A DNA stretch of 64,000 nt from Lactiplantibacillus pentosus (lineage in GTDB: Bacteria > Bacillota > Bacilli > Lactobacillales > Lactobacillaceae): assembly GCF_003641185.1 (NCBI RefSeq), contig NZ_CP032757.1:3162001-3226000 (forward strand), given 5' to 3'. Position 1 is the stretch's first letter, and every line of letters begins with the position of its first letter. The notes under the pieces were generated by a model. The model was not told the origin of the DNA. It saw only the letters and a program-made list of their open reading frames with translations, and did not search any database. This document shows positions 18,879-27,273 of this stretch, piece after piece. The translations under genes were made by a program, and so were the position numbers.

Positions 18879-20954
18879 TTAAACCCGTTTGCGTTGATTT
18901 AGCTCATCAGCGGGACGATACCAAATACTGACTAGCACTAGCACCAGGAAAAGCCCCGTCATCGCCGCAATCGACTTATTGGGTGTTAACTTGATTTTTT
19001 GCGTTGGGTTCTTTGGCTTAAAGACCCGATTAACGTTCCATTGCATGGTCATTCGAGGTTTCTTGGTAATTGCGCCCGTGTCATTCGAAAAGTGCAGTAG
19101 CCCACTACCATAAAGTGCTGGCGTCTTACCATGATTAATGATCGTGACATTCAGTTGCTTAGCATGGACCGCCGGATAATTGATTTGTTGTACCTTTTCA
19201 GCTTGACCCGTCACTCGTTTCAAGACGCTGCCTTGGTGCTTAACAACGATTGTCACGCGATTCTTCGACTTGGTGTGTAACACTAACTGATTGCTTTGTT
19301 CACCATGAAGTTGAACAACGAAGTGATCGCGCGTTTTAACGCCCAGCGTATTTGGGGTGAAATAAGCCCCGTTTCCCTGCATCGCAATCGAGATCTGGTT
19401 CACGGTCACTTTTTTGCTCATCTGCATCAGATTCAGCATGCCAACCAAGGCGCCCAACATCAACACCCAACTGACCGCCAATCGTCGTTTGAAGTTCAAG
19501 GCCAGCGCTGGCATTGTGCTCCAGCCCTCACACCCGAGCAACATAATGATGGGTAATAATGGCAAGGCATAGCGCGGTTCAACTTCCCAAATCAGCACGT
19601 GAAAGGCCGTCAATCCAAGCAAAACTAAGCTGAGCATCGCCGTTGAAATCAAGTGTTTACGCTGCGTGAATAGTTGCCATATACTCCCAATCAGCAGGGC
19701 CAAATACCAGCTCTGTGTCAGCAATAATGCCCAGAATTTATAGTGCCGTTGGTGCAGAATATACCGTGAAGGCGCTTTGAGCCACTGAGCAATCAAATTG
19801 ATGGCGTCGAAGTCACCATGACTATAAAACACGCCTAGTTTTTGATAAAAATGATCGACTAACCCAAGCGGTCCCATCTGCTCAACGCGTGACTTGATGG
19901 ACTCAGCTGCCATTTTCTTCTTAGCAGCCTGAGTCTTCGTATTGCGAATCGGATAAAAATCGGCACCATGATATTGCCCCTGCGTATCCGGATTCAAGCT
20001 CATGGCAATCCAACTCGTGACCGGCGTGGCCAGCTCAGGATCCTTGACATAGCCGTTATGCTTAGCTGCCGTCGTCATCAACATCGTGATCAGGCCCAAT
20101 GTCACGACACTGCCCACTAACCATTCAACAGCTAGTCGCCATCTGGTTTTGTCGAGCACCACCATCAGGCCGACCGTTAACAGGACCGCGATGATTAGCA
20201 CCACTAGATTGCTCTTCATCACATAACCCATTGCGAGCAGTAACCAGGTCCCGACACCCGCAAGCCACCGTTGCCAGCCATGCTTGTTCACAAATAACCA
20301 GCCTAACGCCGCCACGTTTAACGCCAGTGGCATCACGAGGGCATCATTATATGGAAACACCCCGTAGCTATAGACGGGGATACTCAGCAGCCAAGTCAGC
20401 ATCAACAATAACCCACTTGGACGCCAATGTTGCCAATGTTTGAGCAGCACCAATCCCGACAACAGTCCAGTATCGATCCACGCAAACCGCAACAGGTTCA
20501 GGATCATCCACGGTGCCTTGATGCCCATGCCTAATAAGAGCTTGATGAACACACTTTCCAGCAGCGCAGAATTCACATTATTAGGATAAACTTTGAAATA
20601 ATACGTCCAGCGATGACTGCCTTGCGCGAGCGCAATCGCTTGGTTACGCACAAAGTAGACGTCGGCCCGCGTCGCATCGATAAAATGGACCGCCACCCAC
20701 ACTTGCGCAATCAGGATCAATCCGGCAATCCCATACAACCAGTAGCGATAAGTGCGCGCCGAAATGTTCTGACAGGCCTTTTTGATCGCGTTAAGTATCA
20801 GCAAGAAGCCCAGCGCCGTCACAATCAGAATGACTGGTTTTGCCCAGTCTTCCTTGTTGAAGAAGTCTGTCGGCATTAAAGCAGCCAACAACAGAACGAT
20901 ACTTAAAACACCAGCGGCTAGCCAGTTGAAGCCAATCAATAACTTTCTAGTCAC
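18879..20954 (-). CDS. Polytopic membrane glycosyltransferase (GT39-like), putative
   Basis: Large membrane protein of 691 residues with about 12-13 hydrophobic helices. Early loop residues after the second to third helices (ATRADVYFVRNQAIALAQG) resemble the acidic catalytic loop of GT-C enzymes, and a soluble C-terminal domain of about 150 residues precedes a last helix (MTGLFLVLVLVSIWY). GTG start at 20954 overlaps the TAG stop of the GT2 gene by one base, so the pair is coupled: the GT2 enzyme would charge polyprenyl phosphate and this protein transfer the sugar to a wall polymer such as teichoic acid. Acceptor and sugar are unknown. Confidence 0.7.
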   Translation of the reverse strand: MTRKLLIGFNWLAAGVLSIVLLLAALMPTDFFNKEDWAKPVILIVTALGFLLILNAIKKACQNISARTYRYWLYGIAGLILIAQVWVAVHFIDATRADVYFVRNQAIALAQGSHRWTYYFKVYPNNVNSALLESVFIKLLLGMGIKAPWMILNLLRFAWIDTGLLSGLVLLKHWQHWRPSGLLLMLTWLLSIPVYSYGVFPYNDALVMPLALNVAALGWLFVNKHGWQRWLAGVGTWLLLAMGYVMKSNLVVLIIAVLLTVGLMVVLDKTRWRLAVEWLVGSVVTLGLITMLMTTAAKHNGYVKDPELATPVTSWIAMSLNPDTQGQYHGADFYPIRNTKTQAAKKKMAAESIKSRVEQMGPLGLVDHFYQKLGVFYSHGDFDAINLIAQWLKAPSRYILHQRHYKFWALLLTQSWYLALLIGSIWQLFTQRKHLISTAMLSLVLLGLTAFHVLIWEVEPRYALPLLPIIMLLGCEGWSTMPALALNFKRRLAVSWVLMLGALVGMLNLMQMSKKVTVNQISIAMQGNGAYFTPNTLGVKTRDHFVVQLHGEQSNQLVLHTKSKNRVTIVVKHQGSVLKRVTGQAEKVQQINYPAVHAKQLNVTIINHGKTPALYGSGLLHFSNDTGAITKKPRMTMQWNVNRVFKPKNPTQKIKLTPNKSIAAMTGLFLVLVLVSIWYRPADELNQRKRV

Positions 20955-21949
20955 TAAGACGCACCTACCATTTCATTCAGCTGGGCTGTTTGCTGTGTCG
21001 GCGTATAGTCATCTTGTTCGATAATATAACGCGGACGGTGTTTGACCTCCGCATAAATCTTCCCGATGTATTCGCCAATCACACTGATACCGACTAATTG
21101 AATGCCACCTAAAAACCATAAGCTGGTCATTAACGACGTCCAGCCGCTGATGACATTGCCGGTGAAGAAGCGGACGATAGCGTAAATGACCATGATGAGA
21201 CTAATCCCAATGACTAAAATCCCCAACGACATAATTGCTTTTACTGGTGCAATCGAAAATGAGGTAATGCCATCAAAAGCAAATGACAACATCTTTTTGA
21301 GTGGGTACTTAGTCTCACCCGCGAGCCGGGGGTTGCGTTGATAGTAAAGTTTTTCGGTATTAAAGCCCAGCTGCGGTACAATGCCACGCAGGAACAGATT
21401 GGTTTCTTGATACTCCATTAGCACGTCGATTGCGCGTCGTCCTAGCAGTCTGAAATCGGCATGGTCTGGGACCAATTGAACCCCCATTTTCCCCATTAAG
21501 CCGTAAAATGCTTCGGCGGTCCACCGTTTAAAATGAGAATCGCTCGAACGATCATTGCGCACGCCTAAGACCACCTCATTGCCCTCCTGATAGCTAGCGA
21601 CCATCTTAGGAATCAAGTTCTCGTCATCTTGCAAATCAGCATCAATCGTAATCACACAATCTGAGTACTTCCCCGCAACCTTCATTCCGGCCATTAAAGC
21701 ATTCTGATGGCCAAAGTTCCGACTAAATTTTAATCCGGTAAACAACGCATTATCACGTTCTAATTGTTGAATCAATGACCAAGTCTTATCACGACTACCA
21801 TCATTGACAAACAAAATCTTACTCTTTTGACTTACTTGCTTGATGTCAATCATATTCTGCAATATCTGACGTAGTGTCTCTGCCGAAGTCGGTAAAACTT
21901 CAGCCTCGTTATAGCATGGCACCACAATCGTGAGCGTTGTCAGCTTCAT
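20954..21949 (-). CDS. Polyprenyl-phosphate glycosyltransferase (GT2, GtrB/CsbB-like)
   Basis: Transfers a sugar from a nucleotide donor to undecaprenyl phosphate at the inner membrane face. The N-terminal GT-A domain shows TIVVPCYNEAEVLP, then the metal-binding region ITIDADLQDDENLIPKM and a VLGVRNDRSSDS segment. Two C-terminal transmembrane helices at about 235-255 and 265-295 end in GEYIGKIYAEVKHRPRYI, the GtrB signature. Start ATG 21949 has GGGGGAG 9 nt upstream; an in-frame ATG at 22027 would add 26 unlikely residues. 331 residues is the standard length. Confidence 0.9.
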   Translation of the reverse strand: MKLTTLTIVVPCYNEAEVLPTSAETLRQILQNMIDIKQVSQKSKILFVNDGSRDKTWSLIQQLERDNALFTGLKFSRNFGHQNALMAGMKVAGKYSDCVITIDADLQDDENLIPKMVASYQEGNEVVLGVRNDRSSDSHFKRWTAEAFYGLMGKMGVQLVPDHADFRLLGRRAIDVLMEYQETNLFLRGIVPQLGFNTEKLYYQRNPRLAGETKYPLKKMLSFAFDGITSFSIAPVKAIMSLGILVIGISLIMVIYAIVRFFTGNVISGWTSLMTSLWFLGGIQLVGISVIGEYIGKIYAEVKHRPRYIIEQDDYTPTQQTAQLNEMVGAS

Positions 21950-22225
21950 TCTTAATACTCCCCCTATAATAAACCGGTAAATTACGGCGTCATACATCAC
22001 CGCTACCTGCCCCTTATTTAATTCCAAACGATGATGAACGTTATAGTTAGATTTTAGCGTTTATCGTCGACGTTTGCGTATATAATATAACTATATTAAA
22101 TCATTGGGATAAGTTTTAAAAGGTACCATTGATGTTAATCATTAATAATCTCGTGACAGATAGAACTTTCAAGTTTACTATTGTAATTATTGTATAAAAA
22201 AGTGGGGAATAAGGGGAATGCATAA

Positions 22226-23989
22226 ATGTTAGCCATGCGATTCAAAAGAATTTTAACTTCAACTCAGTTTAAAGCAATTGTCACCACACTAATCATTTTA
22301 GTGTTAGCTTTTATCTCGACTTATCCAGCTTTTACTGGGCATTTTTTTGCGTTAAGCAATGATGGGTCTATTCACCTCGCGCGTTTGGAATCACTTTATC
22401 AAGCCTTCAAAGCTGGACGTTTGCCAAGTCTCGTCAATTTCATTGGGTTTAAAAACAATGGCGTCGCTATGAACGCAATGTATCCTTGGCTCACCATGAT
22501 GATATACGTAATCCCGAGATTACTTATTCAAAGTCCTATGCTAGCATTTGCCTTGGGCTTCTTCATAATGAATATCATTACAGTGACTAACTCATATCTA
22601 TTAGCAAAGTATCTAAGCCATAATCGACTAATTACACTGTTAGGTATGATTACTTATCAATTTAACGCTTACCACTTTCAGTTAATGTATACACGTGTCG
22701 CAATTGGGGAAGCATTTGGATACGCGTTTTTACCATTGATAATATTAGGCTTGTTTAAAATATGGAACCGGGAGAAAAGTGGTATTTTCTGGCTATCTAT
22801 TGGTATGAGCCTGGTTGCCAACTCACATGTATTATCGCTGGTAATTTTCACAATATTCGTCGGAATTCTCGAAATCATACGCTTATTTTCTCGGAAGATG
22901 GATCTGAATGAGATAAAATATTTGATGCTAAGTGTTGGTCTCACAATCTTAATGTCGCTCTATTCACTTTTGAACGTCATAGATTGGATGCTTCACAATA
23001 AGATGGTATCTCCGACTCCCGGTTTGATTGGTTTGGATCCTAACAATGAATTCTCACGGATCTTAAGCAATGACATCACAGAATCAGCAACTGGTGCACA
23101 TATGGGAATCGCGATCACATTTATTCTGATTTATTTATTGGCACAACTTTTGAGCAAAGCCACCGGTTCATGGCGTTACTGGGCAATTGGGGCCGGTAGC
23201 ATCTTCATATTGGCACAGAATTGGCTTCCCACATTCAAGTTAATTAATACGCCTGCCACGCTCATACAATTTACCATGCGTTTTTTAACTATAGTAGCTG
23301 TGGGAACAACAATTTCCTTAATATTATATTTAAATCATAACAACTGGCACACAACATCAACGGCCATTTTTATTAGCTTGTTTGTGATTATCATTGGTTT
23401 AACTGGTGTCATACAAATCCATCGTCAAAACCAAAAAAACTATTTATCGTCACTACCTCACGATTCTTCAAGCGCCGCAGTTCATCAGTTTCGGATACGA
23501 CACCTCACTTCAAAAAACTATTATGAAAATATTGATCGGATGGACGTACCAGATTATCATTTAAAGAAATCAAACATTGAACCGGAAATCAAACATGCCT
23601 TAAAACAAGACCTGAGTTTCAATGACGCTAATCGTGTAAATAAAGAGACCGTAGCATTTGACCATAAAAGCATGGCCAAGTTTAAATTCATCTCTGCTAA
23701 TGACCAGCAGGTTAGTTTTAAATTGCAGCAGGCCCATACAAAAGCTTTGAAATTACCTGTTATTGGCTATAAGAATGTTAACTATCAGATCAAAGTCAAC
23801 AATCATCACGTGAAATACACGCATTCGCAAGGTCAGTTAAAAGCCAAATTACCAGCAGGTCGTAGCAATATCACGATTTCAATTGCTAATAGTTCTCGTC
23901 ACGCATGGGCACTATTCATCACTTTTCTTGCTTATATCGCAAGCTTGTTAATATTTGCGCTGCATCGGCCAGTTAGTTCTAAACACTAA
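22226..23989 (+). CDS. YfhO-like integral membrane protein, putative glycosylation role
   Basis: Membrane protein of 587 residues, with about 11 hydrophobic helices in residues 12-385 and one last helix at about 562-580 (AWALFITFLAYIASLLIFAL). A soluble domain of about 170 residues lies between. The first loop LSNDGSIHLARLESLYQAFKAGRLP is like the acidic loop of YfhO/GT-C proteins. AAGGGGAA precedes ATG 22226. The gene appears richer in A and T than its neighbours, which may mean recent acquisition. It is divergent from the GT2/GT39-like pair; a joint role in decorating wall polymers is inferred. Confidence 0.7.
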   Translation: MLAMRFKRILTSTQFKAIVTTLIILVLAFISTYPAFTGHFFALSNDGSIHLARLESLYQAFKAGRLPSLVNFIGFKNNGVAMNAMYPWLTMMIYVIPRLLIQSPMLAFALGFFIMNIITVTNSYLLAKYLSHNRLITLLGMITYQFNAYHFQLMYTRVAIGEAFGYAFLPLIILGLFKIWNREKSGIFWLSIGMSLVANSHVLSLVIFTIFVGILEIIRLFSRKMDLNEIKYLMLSVGLTILMSLYSLLNVIDWMLHNKMVSPTPGLIGLDPNNEFSRILSNDITESATGAHMGIAITFILIYLLAQLLSKATGSWRYWAIGAGSIFILAQNWLPTFKLINTPATLIQFTMRFLTIVAVGTTISLILYLNHNNWHTTSTAIFISLFVIIIGLTGVIQIHRQNQKNYLSSLPHDSSSAAVHQFRIRHLTSKNYYENIDRMDVPDYHLKKSNIEPEIKHALKQDLSFNDANRVNKETVAFDHKSMAKFKFISANDQQVSFKLQQAHTKALKLPVIGYKNVNYQIKVNNHHVKYTHSQGQLKAKLPAGRSNITISIANSSRHAWALFITFLAYIASLLIFALHRPVSSKH

Positions 23990-24084
23990 TCATCAGTGAT
24001 AGGCTATCGGCATATCATTGACGGATTGATACGCGTTGTGCTAGTTAGTGAATGAAAATAGTTCTAATTTTACCGTCAAACATC

Positions 24085-24118
24085 AAAAGGCCTGATTCAA
24101 ATTTGAATCAGGCCTTTT
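24085..24118. terminator. Bidirectional terminator of the YfhO-like gene
   Basis: A perfect palindrome: AAAAGGCCTGATTCAAA pairs with its complement and ends in TTTT, about 95 bp after the stop. Confidence 0.85.
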
Positions 24119-24261
24119 AGCACGGCTTCTCACGAGTATTCACCCCGCCAAATAACCAATGCCATAACCGAATATTCAGTTATCAAGTACCCGGCAACTG
24201 CCGAGTGCCCCTGCCAAGGAACTTTATTATACCGCGTTTGGCAAGATTGGGAACTAATTAG

Positions 24262-24290
24262 TTGACCTTACCAGCAAAAGAGACTAAACT
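24262..24290 (+). promoter_or_regulatory. Promoter of a small transcript
   Basis: TTGACC (24262-24267), a 17-bp spacer and TAAACT (24285-24290). Transcription would start near 24297 and reach the terminator at 24425, giving an RNA of about 130 nt. Confidence 0.7.
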
Positions 24291-24321
24291 ACGGACAATT
24301 AATGAAAGGGGGTGATGCTTT

Positions 24322-24381
24322 TTGAGTACCAAACGTAATCTTAAAGCATCAGTCTCTGCCCTGTTCGGAGCACAAGACTGA
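24322..24381 (+). CDS. Candidate 19-residue small ORF within a short structured RNA
   Basis: TTG start with AAAGGGGGTGA ending 6 nt upstream. Translation is MSTKRNLKASVSALFGAQD, basic at the N-terminus, with no transmembrane stretch. It has its own promoter and terminator. The same RNA also folds: CTTAAAG and ATCAGTCT (24339-24354) pair with AGACTGAT and CTTTAAG (24375-24391), so the transcript may act as a regulatory RNA instead of, or as well as, a message. An alternative ATG at 24315 gives only 7 codons and lies too close to the binding site. I recognise no family. Confidence 0.45.
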   Translation: MSTKRNLKASVSALFGAQD

Positions 24382-24392
24382 TACCTTTAAGG

Positions 24393-24425
24393 AGTCCCAG
24401 CCAAATTTTGTTGGCTGGGACTTTT
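24393..24425 (+). terminator. Terminator of the small transcript
   Basis: AGTCCCAGCC pairs with GGCTGGGACT, followed by TTTT, 11 bp past the small ORF stop. Confidence 0.85.
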
Positions 24426-24449
24426 GCTGTCTTAAAGATGTAGAAACAG

Positions 24450-24478
24450 TTGCAAGTTTTGTGCGGGTAGCTTACATT
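24450..24478 (+). promoter_or_regulatory. Promoter of the surface protein gene
   Basis: TTGCAA (24450-24455), a 17-bp spacer and TACATT (24473-24478). Predicted transcription start near 24485 excludes translation from the upstream ATG at 24483. Confidence 0.65.
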
Positions 24479-24515
24479 TAAGATGAAGCTTATTCGAAAA
24501 GATGGAGTAGTGCAT

Positions 24516-25346
24516 ATGAAAGCAACAACGAAACAAGTCCTGACTGGTGCGGCTTGGTTGGCCGTCCTACTAGCCATGATTGGGGGCGTCATCTTGTGGC
24601 AACATCAAGTTCGTAAGGCCAAACCGGTCACAGCGGTAACAGTGACCTCAACCGAACGCATTCCAATGGTCTTACTACTAGATAGCCACTTGACGCATCA
24701 ACAAAATCAACAATTAACGGCCAATATTCAACATAACAGTGCTTCACAAACGCTCGTCACGGCAAAAGCCAGCACCAATGGTACCGTGGTATTCAAAGGA
24801 CAACTACTAAATAGCGACAATCGCCCTTACATTCAAGTGCAGTTGCCAACTGGCATCAGTACAACGAAAAAAGCGCAATTACTCAAACGGGTGCTCGGAC
24901 TTGCTCAACAGCATTTCAAATTCCGGCGGTTCAACCTCGTCAGTTATGGCGATGGCGGACTAACCGCCACTACTTACGTCGAACAGACCACGATTGCACT
25001 GACACCGCAACATTTGGTTTTAATCGCGACCCCTTTCAACGGGACCGGCTCACAAAACCGTCGTCGCAAAACAACGCCAGTGGCTGCAAAAAATCAGACA
25101 GCTGCGCTCAAGACACTGATTGCCAAGCGTAAGACCATCAATCTCAAGTTACAGGTATTGATCATTGCTGAAAAAAGTGCCAAATCCAAGCAAACGATCC
25201 CGCTTCAAAGCGCTTTGGCCGGCCAATCGATTTTCAAGCCGACTGTCAAACGCTATCAGCAACATGTCGTACGCACTTGGCGCACCGAATCCGGCATAAT
25301 GAATAGTCGGCGCATTGGCAACATTATTCAATCCTTCATCAATTAA
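24516..25346 (+). CDS. Membrane-anchored extracellular protein, unknown function
   Basis: 276 residues. A single N-terminal hydrophobic segment (about 10-28, TGAAWLAVLLAMIGGVILW) with positive residues before it anchors a secreted domain rich in Gln, Thr, Lys and Ala. The domain starts with IPMVLLLDSHL, alternates strand-like segments (GTVVFKGQLL; YIQVQLP), and is very basic (FKFRRF; QNRRRKT; NSRRIG). I do not recognise it; an alpha/beta-hydrolase-like fold is possible, but no GxSxG is seen. Start 24516 is chosen for its GGAG 8 nt upstream and the promoter position; the ORF could be read from 24483. A strong terminator follows. Confidence 0.7.
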   Translation: MKATTKQVLTGAAWLAVLLAMIGGVILWQHQVRKAKPVTAVTVTSTERIPMVLLLDSHLTHQQNQQLTANIQHNSASQTLVTAKASTNGTVVFKGQLLNSDNRPYIQVQLPTGISTTKKAQLLKRVLGLAQQHFKFRRFNLVSYGDGGLTATTYVEQTTIALTPQHLVLIATPFNGTGSQNRRRKTTPVAAKNQTAALKTLIAKRKTINLKLQVLIIAEKSAKSKQTIPLQSALAGQSIFKPTVKRYQQHVVRTWRTESGIMNSRRIGNIIQSFIN

Positions 25347-25387
25347 GCCTGTCAGTCAGGCGTACCATACTAATACCGTATCTAACA

Positions 25388-25419
25388 AACCGGCTCCCTG
25401 ATTCGAGGGAGCCGGTTTT
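25388..25419 (+). terminator. Terminator of the surface protein gene
   Basis: AACCGGCTCCCT pairs with AGGGAGCCGGTT, followed by TTTA, about 42 bp past the stop. Confidence 0.88.
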
Positions 25420-25448
25420 ATATACTTAATTGTGATTCGGAATTAATG

Positions 25449-26201
25449 ATGATTAAAACGTGCTAGTTCTTAAATTCAAATGCAGCCAGCTGAGAACCGC
25501 TGGAAAATGGGGCGAGTTGGCGTAAACCTTCTGTGATAGACGCGTCCTAAGCCGTCTTCCAGGCATTCTGGGATTGTATTCGAAAGGCAGACATGTGCGA
25601 ATTCAACTTTTGATGGACAGTCGTTGATTCTCAATAAACGGGTATTTTGAGATTCAACTGTGAGACTGGTCTCCAATGAGTTCTCGGCCAACTATTCTAT
25701 GAACCATCAACTTTACTGGATTTTTCTAGGTTAAGCTGATGCCCTAAAGTCTTGAATTGGAAGACTAACGCGACTTTTCCGTCTAACCGTAAGCATGGTA
25801 TTCAGCTAGTTTTCATTGAGGTAATCCATAATCTTCAGGCAATCTTCTCAGTATTAAATTGCCGTAAATCAGCGTTGCTGCTGATTCAAAAAGTTTGCCT
25901 GAAGGTCCAGTTTCTTAATGTTCCATAACCAATTGCACCAAGTTAGGTGGTCGTTCCTCCGCCATTCGAGCGGCTTCCCGACTGAAGGGGCTGGCTGACA
26001 ATGCTCAAGGGCGAAGTTCTTCTTGTCCGGGCGGGTTTCCCGGGCTAGAAGAAGACTCGTATTTGAAATTGCGCAGTGTTTTTCTGCGTGAGTTCAAATC
26101 GATGTCCGCCCTGTTCCAGCAATTGTCAGCCGGCCCCGTAAGTCGGACTAGGACGCGCCCTCGGCAGACCAACAGCAAATCTACCCGCACTTTTTAATCA
26201 T
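25449..26201 (+). ncRNA. Large structured non-coding RNA, copy 2 (about 753 nt)
   Basis: Second copy of the element at 16120-17043, same orientation. The closing stem is ATGATTAAAACGTGC (25449-25463) with GCACTTTTTAATCAT (26187-26201), quite different in sequence from copy 1 but paired the same way. Shared blocks include CCAGCTGAGA, CTAAGCCG, CTTCCAGGCATTCTGGG, AGTCTTGAATT, TTTGCCTGAAGG and CTTCCCGACTG. Covarying helices: AGGGCG (26008) with CGCCCT (26107) replaces GTAGCC/GGCTAC; the arm 26017-26053 uses TTCTTCT/AGAAGAA and CCGGG/CCCGG; and a small hairpin near 25664 reads GAGAC/GTCTC where copy 1 has TTAGAAA/TTTCTAA. It lacks the 140-nt insert of copy 1. It lies between a terminator and the convergent LysR gene, in 890 bp without a credible gene. 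Confidence 0.75.
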
Positions 26202-26236
26202 AATTCATGACATGCAGTTGACTGCAAGCTACCGTT

Positions 26237-27133
26237 CTATTGCCACAGCATCTGGTCTGGATATTCCTTGGTCAGAAACTGCTTGATGGCCCGAATCATC
26301 ATCGCCGTTGAAGGGGCCGTCGCTTGCGTCTTGTTGGCAACTAGTGCAATTTCACGGTTATACGGTTCAGCGAAGGAAAACGTGTTGACATCCCCGGTCA
26401 GTTTGCGTAGCGCTAATTGCGGTAGAATTCCCATCCCTAAGCCGGATTCCACCATTGAAATAATTGATTGGTCATCAATGGAGAACCGCAAGAAATTATT
26501 GGTAACGTGGTAATGGTCCAGCGCCAGCTTCGTATCCCGGTCATAGTCACTTTGTTGCAGAATAAAGTTTTTGTCGGCCACATCGTCAGTCGTGATGTAC
26601 TCCCCGTTTTCAGGAATGAAGTCTGCCGGCGTGACACAGTAGATTGGATCATTGATCAACGAATGGACCAGTAAATTCTCATTGACTGGCATCGACGTAA
26701 AACCAATATCAATCGTCCCGATTTTTGCCCAGTTGGTTATTTCATTAAAATTACCTTGCATCACTGAAATCTCAATATCGGGATATTCACGGTTAAATTC
26801 GCGGATAATTCGGGGTAACCAATTGATGCAAACGCTACTAAAACCGCCAATTCGCACGGATCCGGAGTGCAGTCCTTGGATATTATCAGCGACCTGTCGG
26901 AGGTTACTTTCGGTGTTCAAGATCTCCTGGACATACGGCAAAACCTGCCGACCATCACTAGTAAGTTCAACGCCTGAACGGTTCCGGATGAACAGCGGAA
27001 AACCGAGTTCCTTCTCTAATTGATTAATGGAATGACTGACCGCACTCGGCGTCACGTTAAGCGTCGCAGCGGCTTGGTAAAACGTATGTTGCGCAACTAC
27101 AGTCGAAAAAACCTCATAAGCAAAGTTAGCCAT
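26237..27133 (-). CDS. LysR-family transcriptional regulator
   Basis: 298 residues, standard LTTR length. N-terminal wHTH spans about 1-60 with NVTPSAVSHSINQLEKELGFPLF as helix-turn-helix and following wing. A periplasmic-binding-like effector domain starts near residue 90 (SVRIGGFSSVCINWLPRII). It is divergent from the aminotransferase gene with a 140-bp shared region, so control of that gene by an amino-acid related ligand is likely but inferred. Confidence 0.9.
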   Translation of the reverse strand: MANFAYEVFSTVVAQHTFYQAAATLNVTPSAVSHSINQLEKELGFPLFIRNRSGVELTSDGRQVLPYVQEILNTESNLRQVADNIQGLHSGSVRIGGFSSVCINWLPRIIREFNREYPDIEISVMQGNFNEITNWAKIGTIDIGFTSMPVNENLLVHSLINDPIYCVTPADFIPENGEYITTDDVADKNFILQQSDYDRDTKLALDHYHVTNNFLRFSIDDQSIISMVESGLGMGILPQLALRKLTGDVNTFSFAEPYNREIALVANKTQATAPSTAMMIRAIKQFLTKEYPDQMLWQ

Positions 27134-27273
27134 CGTGTTTTTACCCTCCTTAGATGAATAGAATTCACTTAATATTGAAAAAGTTGAGTTTTACTAATCC
27201 CAAGGTTTATTTTATCATATTGATAATCAAAGAAAACAGTTTAAGGACAAAAAATTGAGTGGGGGAAATTATC

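Noticed and set aside
24315..24338. ATG-started 7-codon ORF in the small transcript
   Set aside because: Start codon only about 3 nt from the GGGGG core; the TTG-started 19-codon frame has better spacing.
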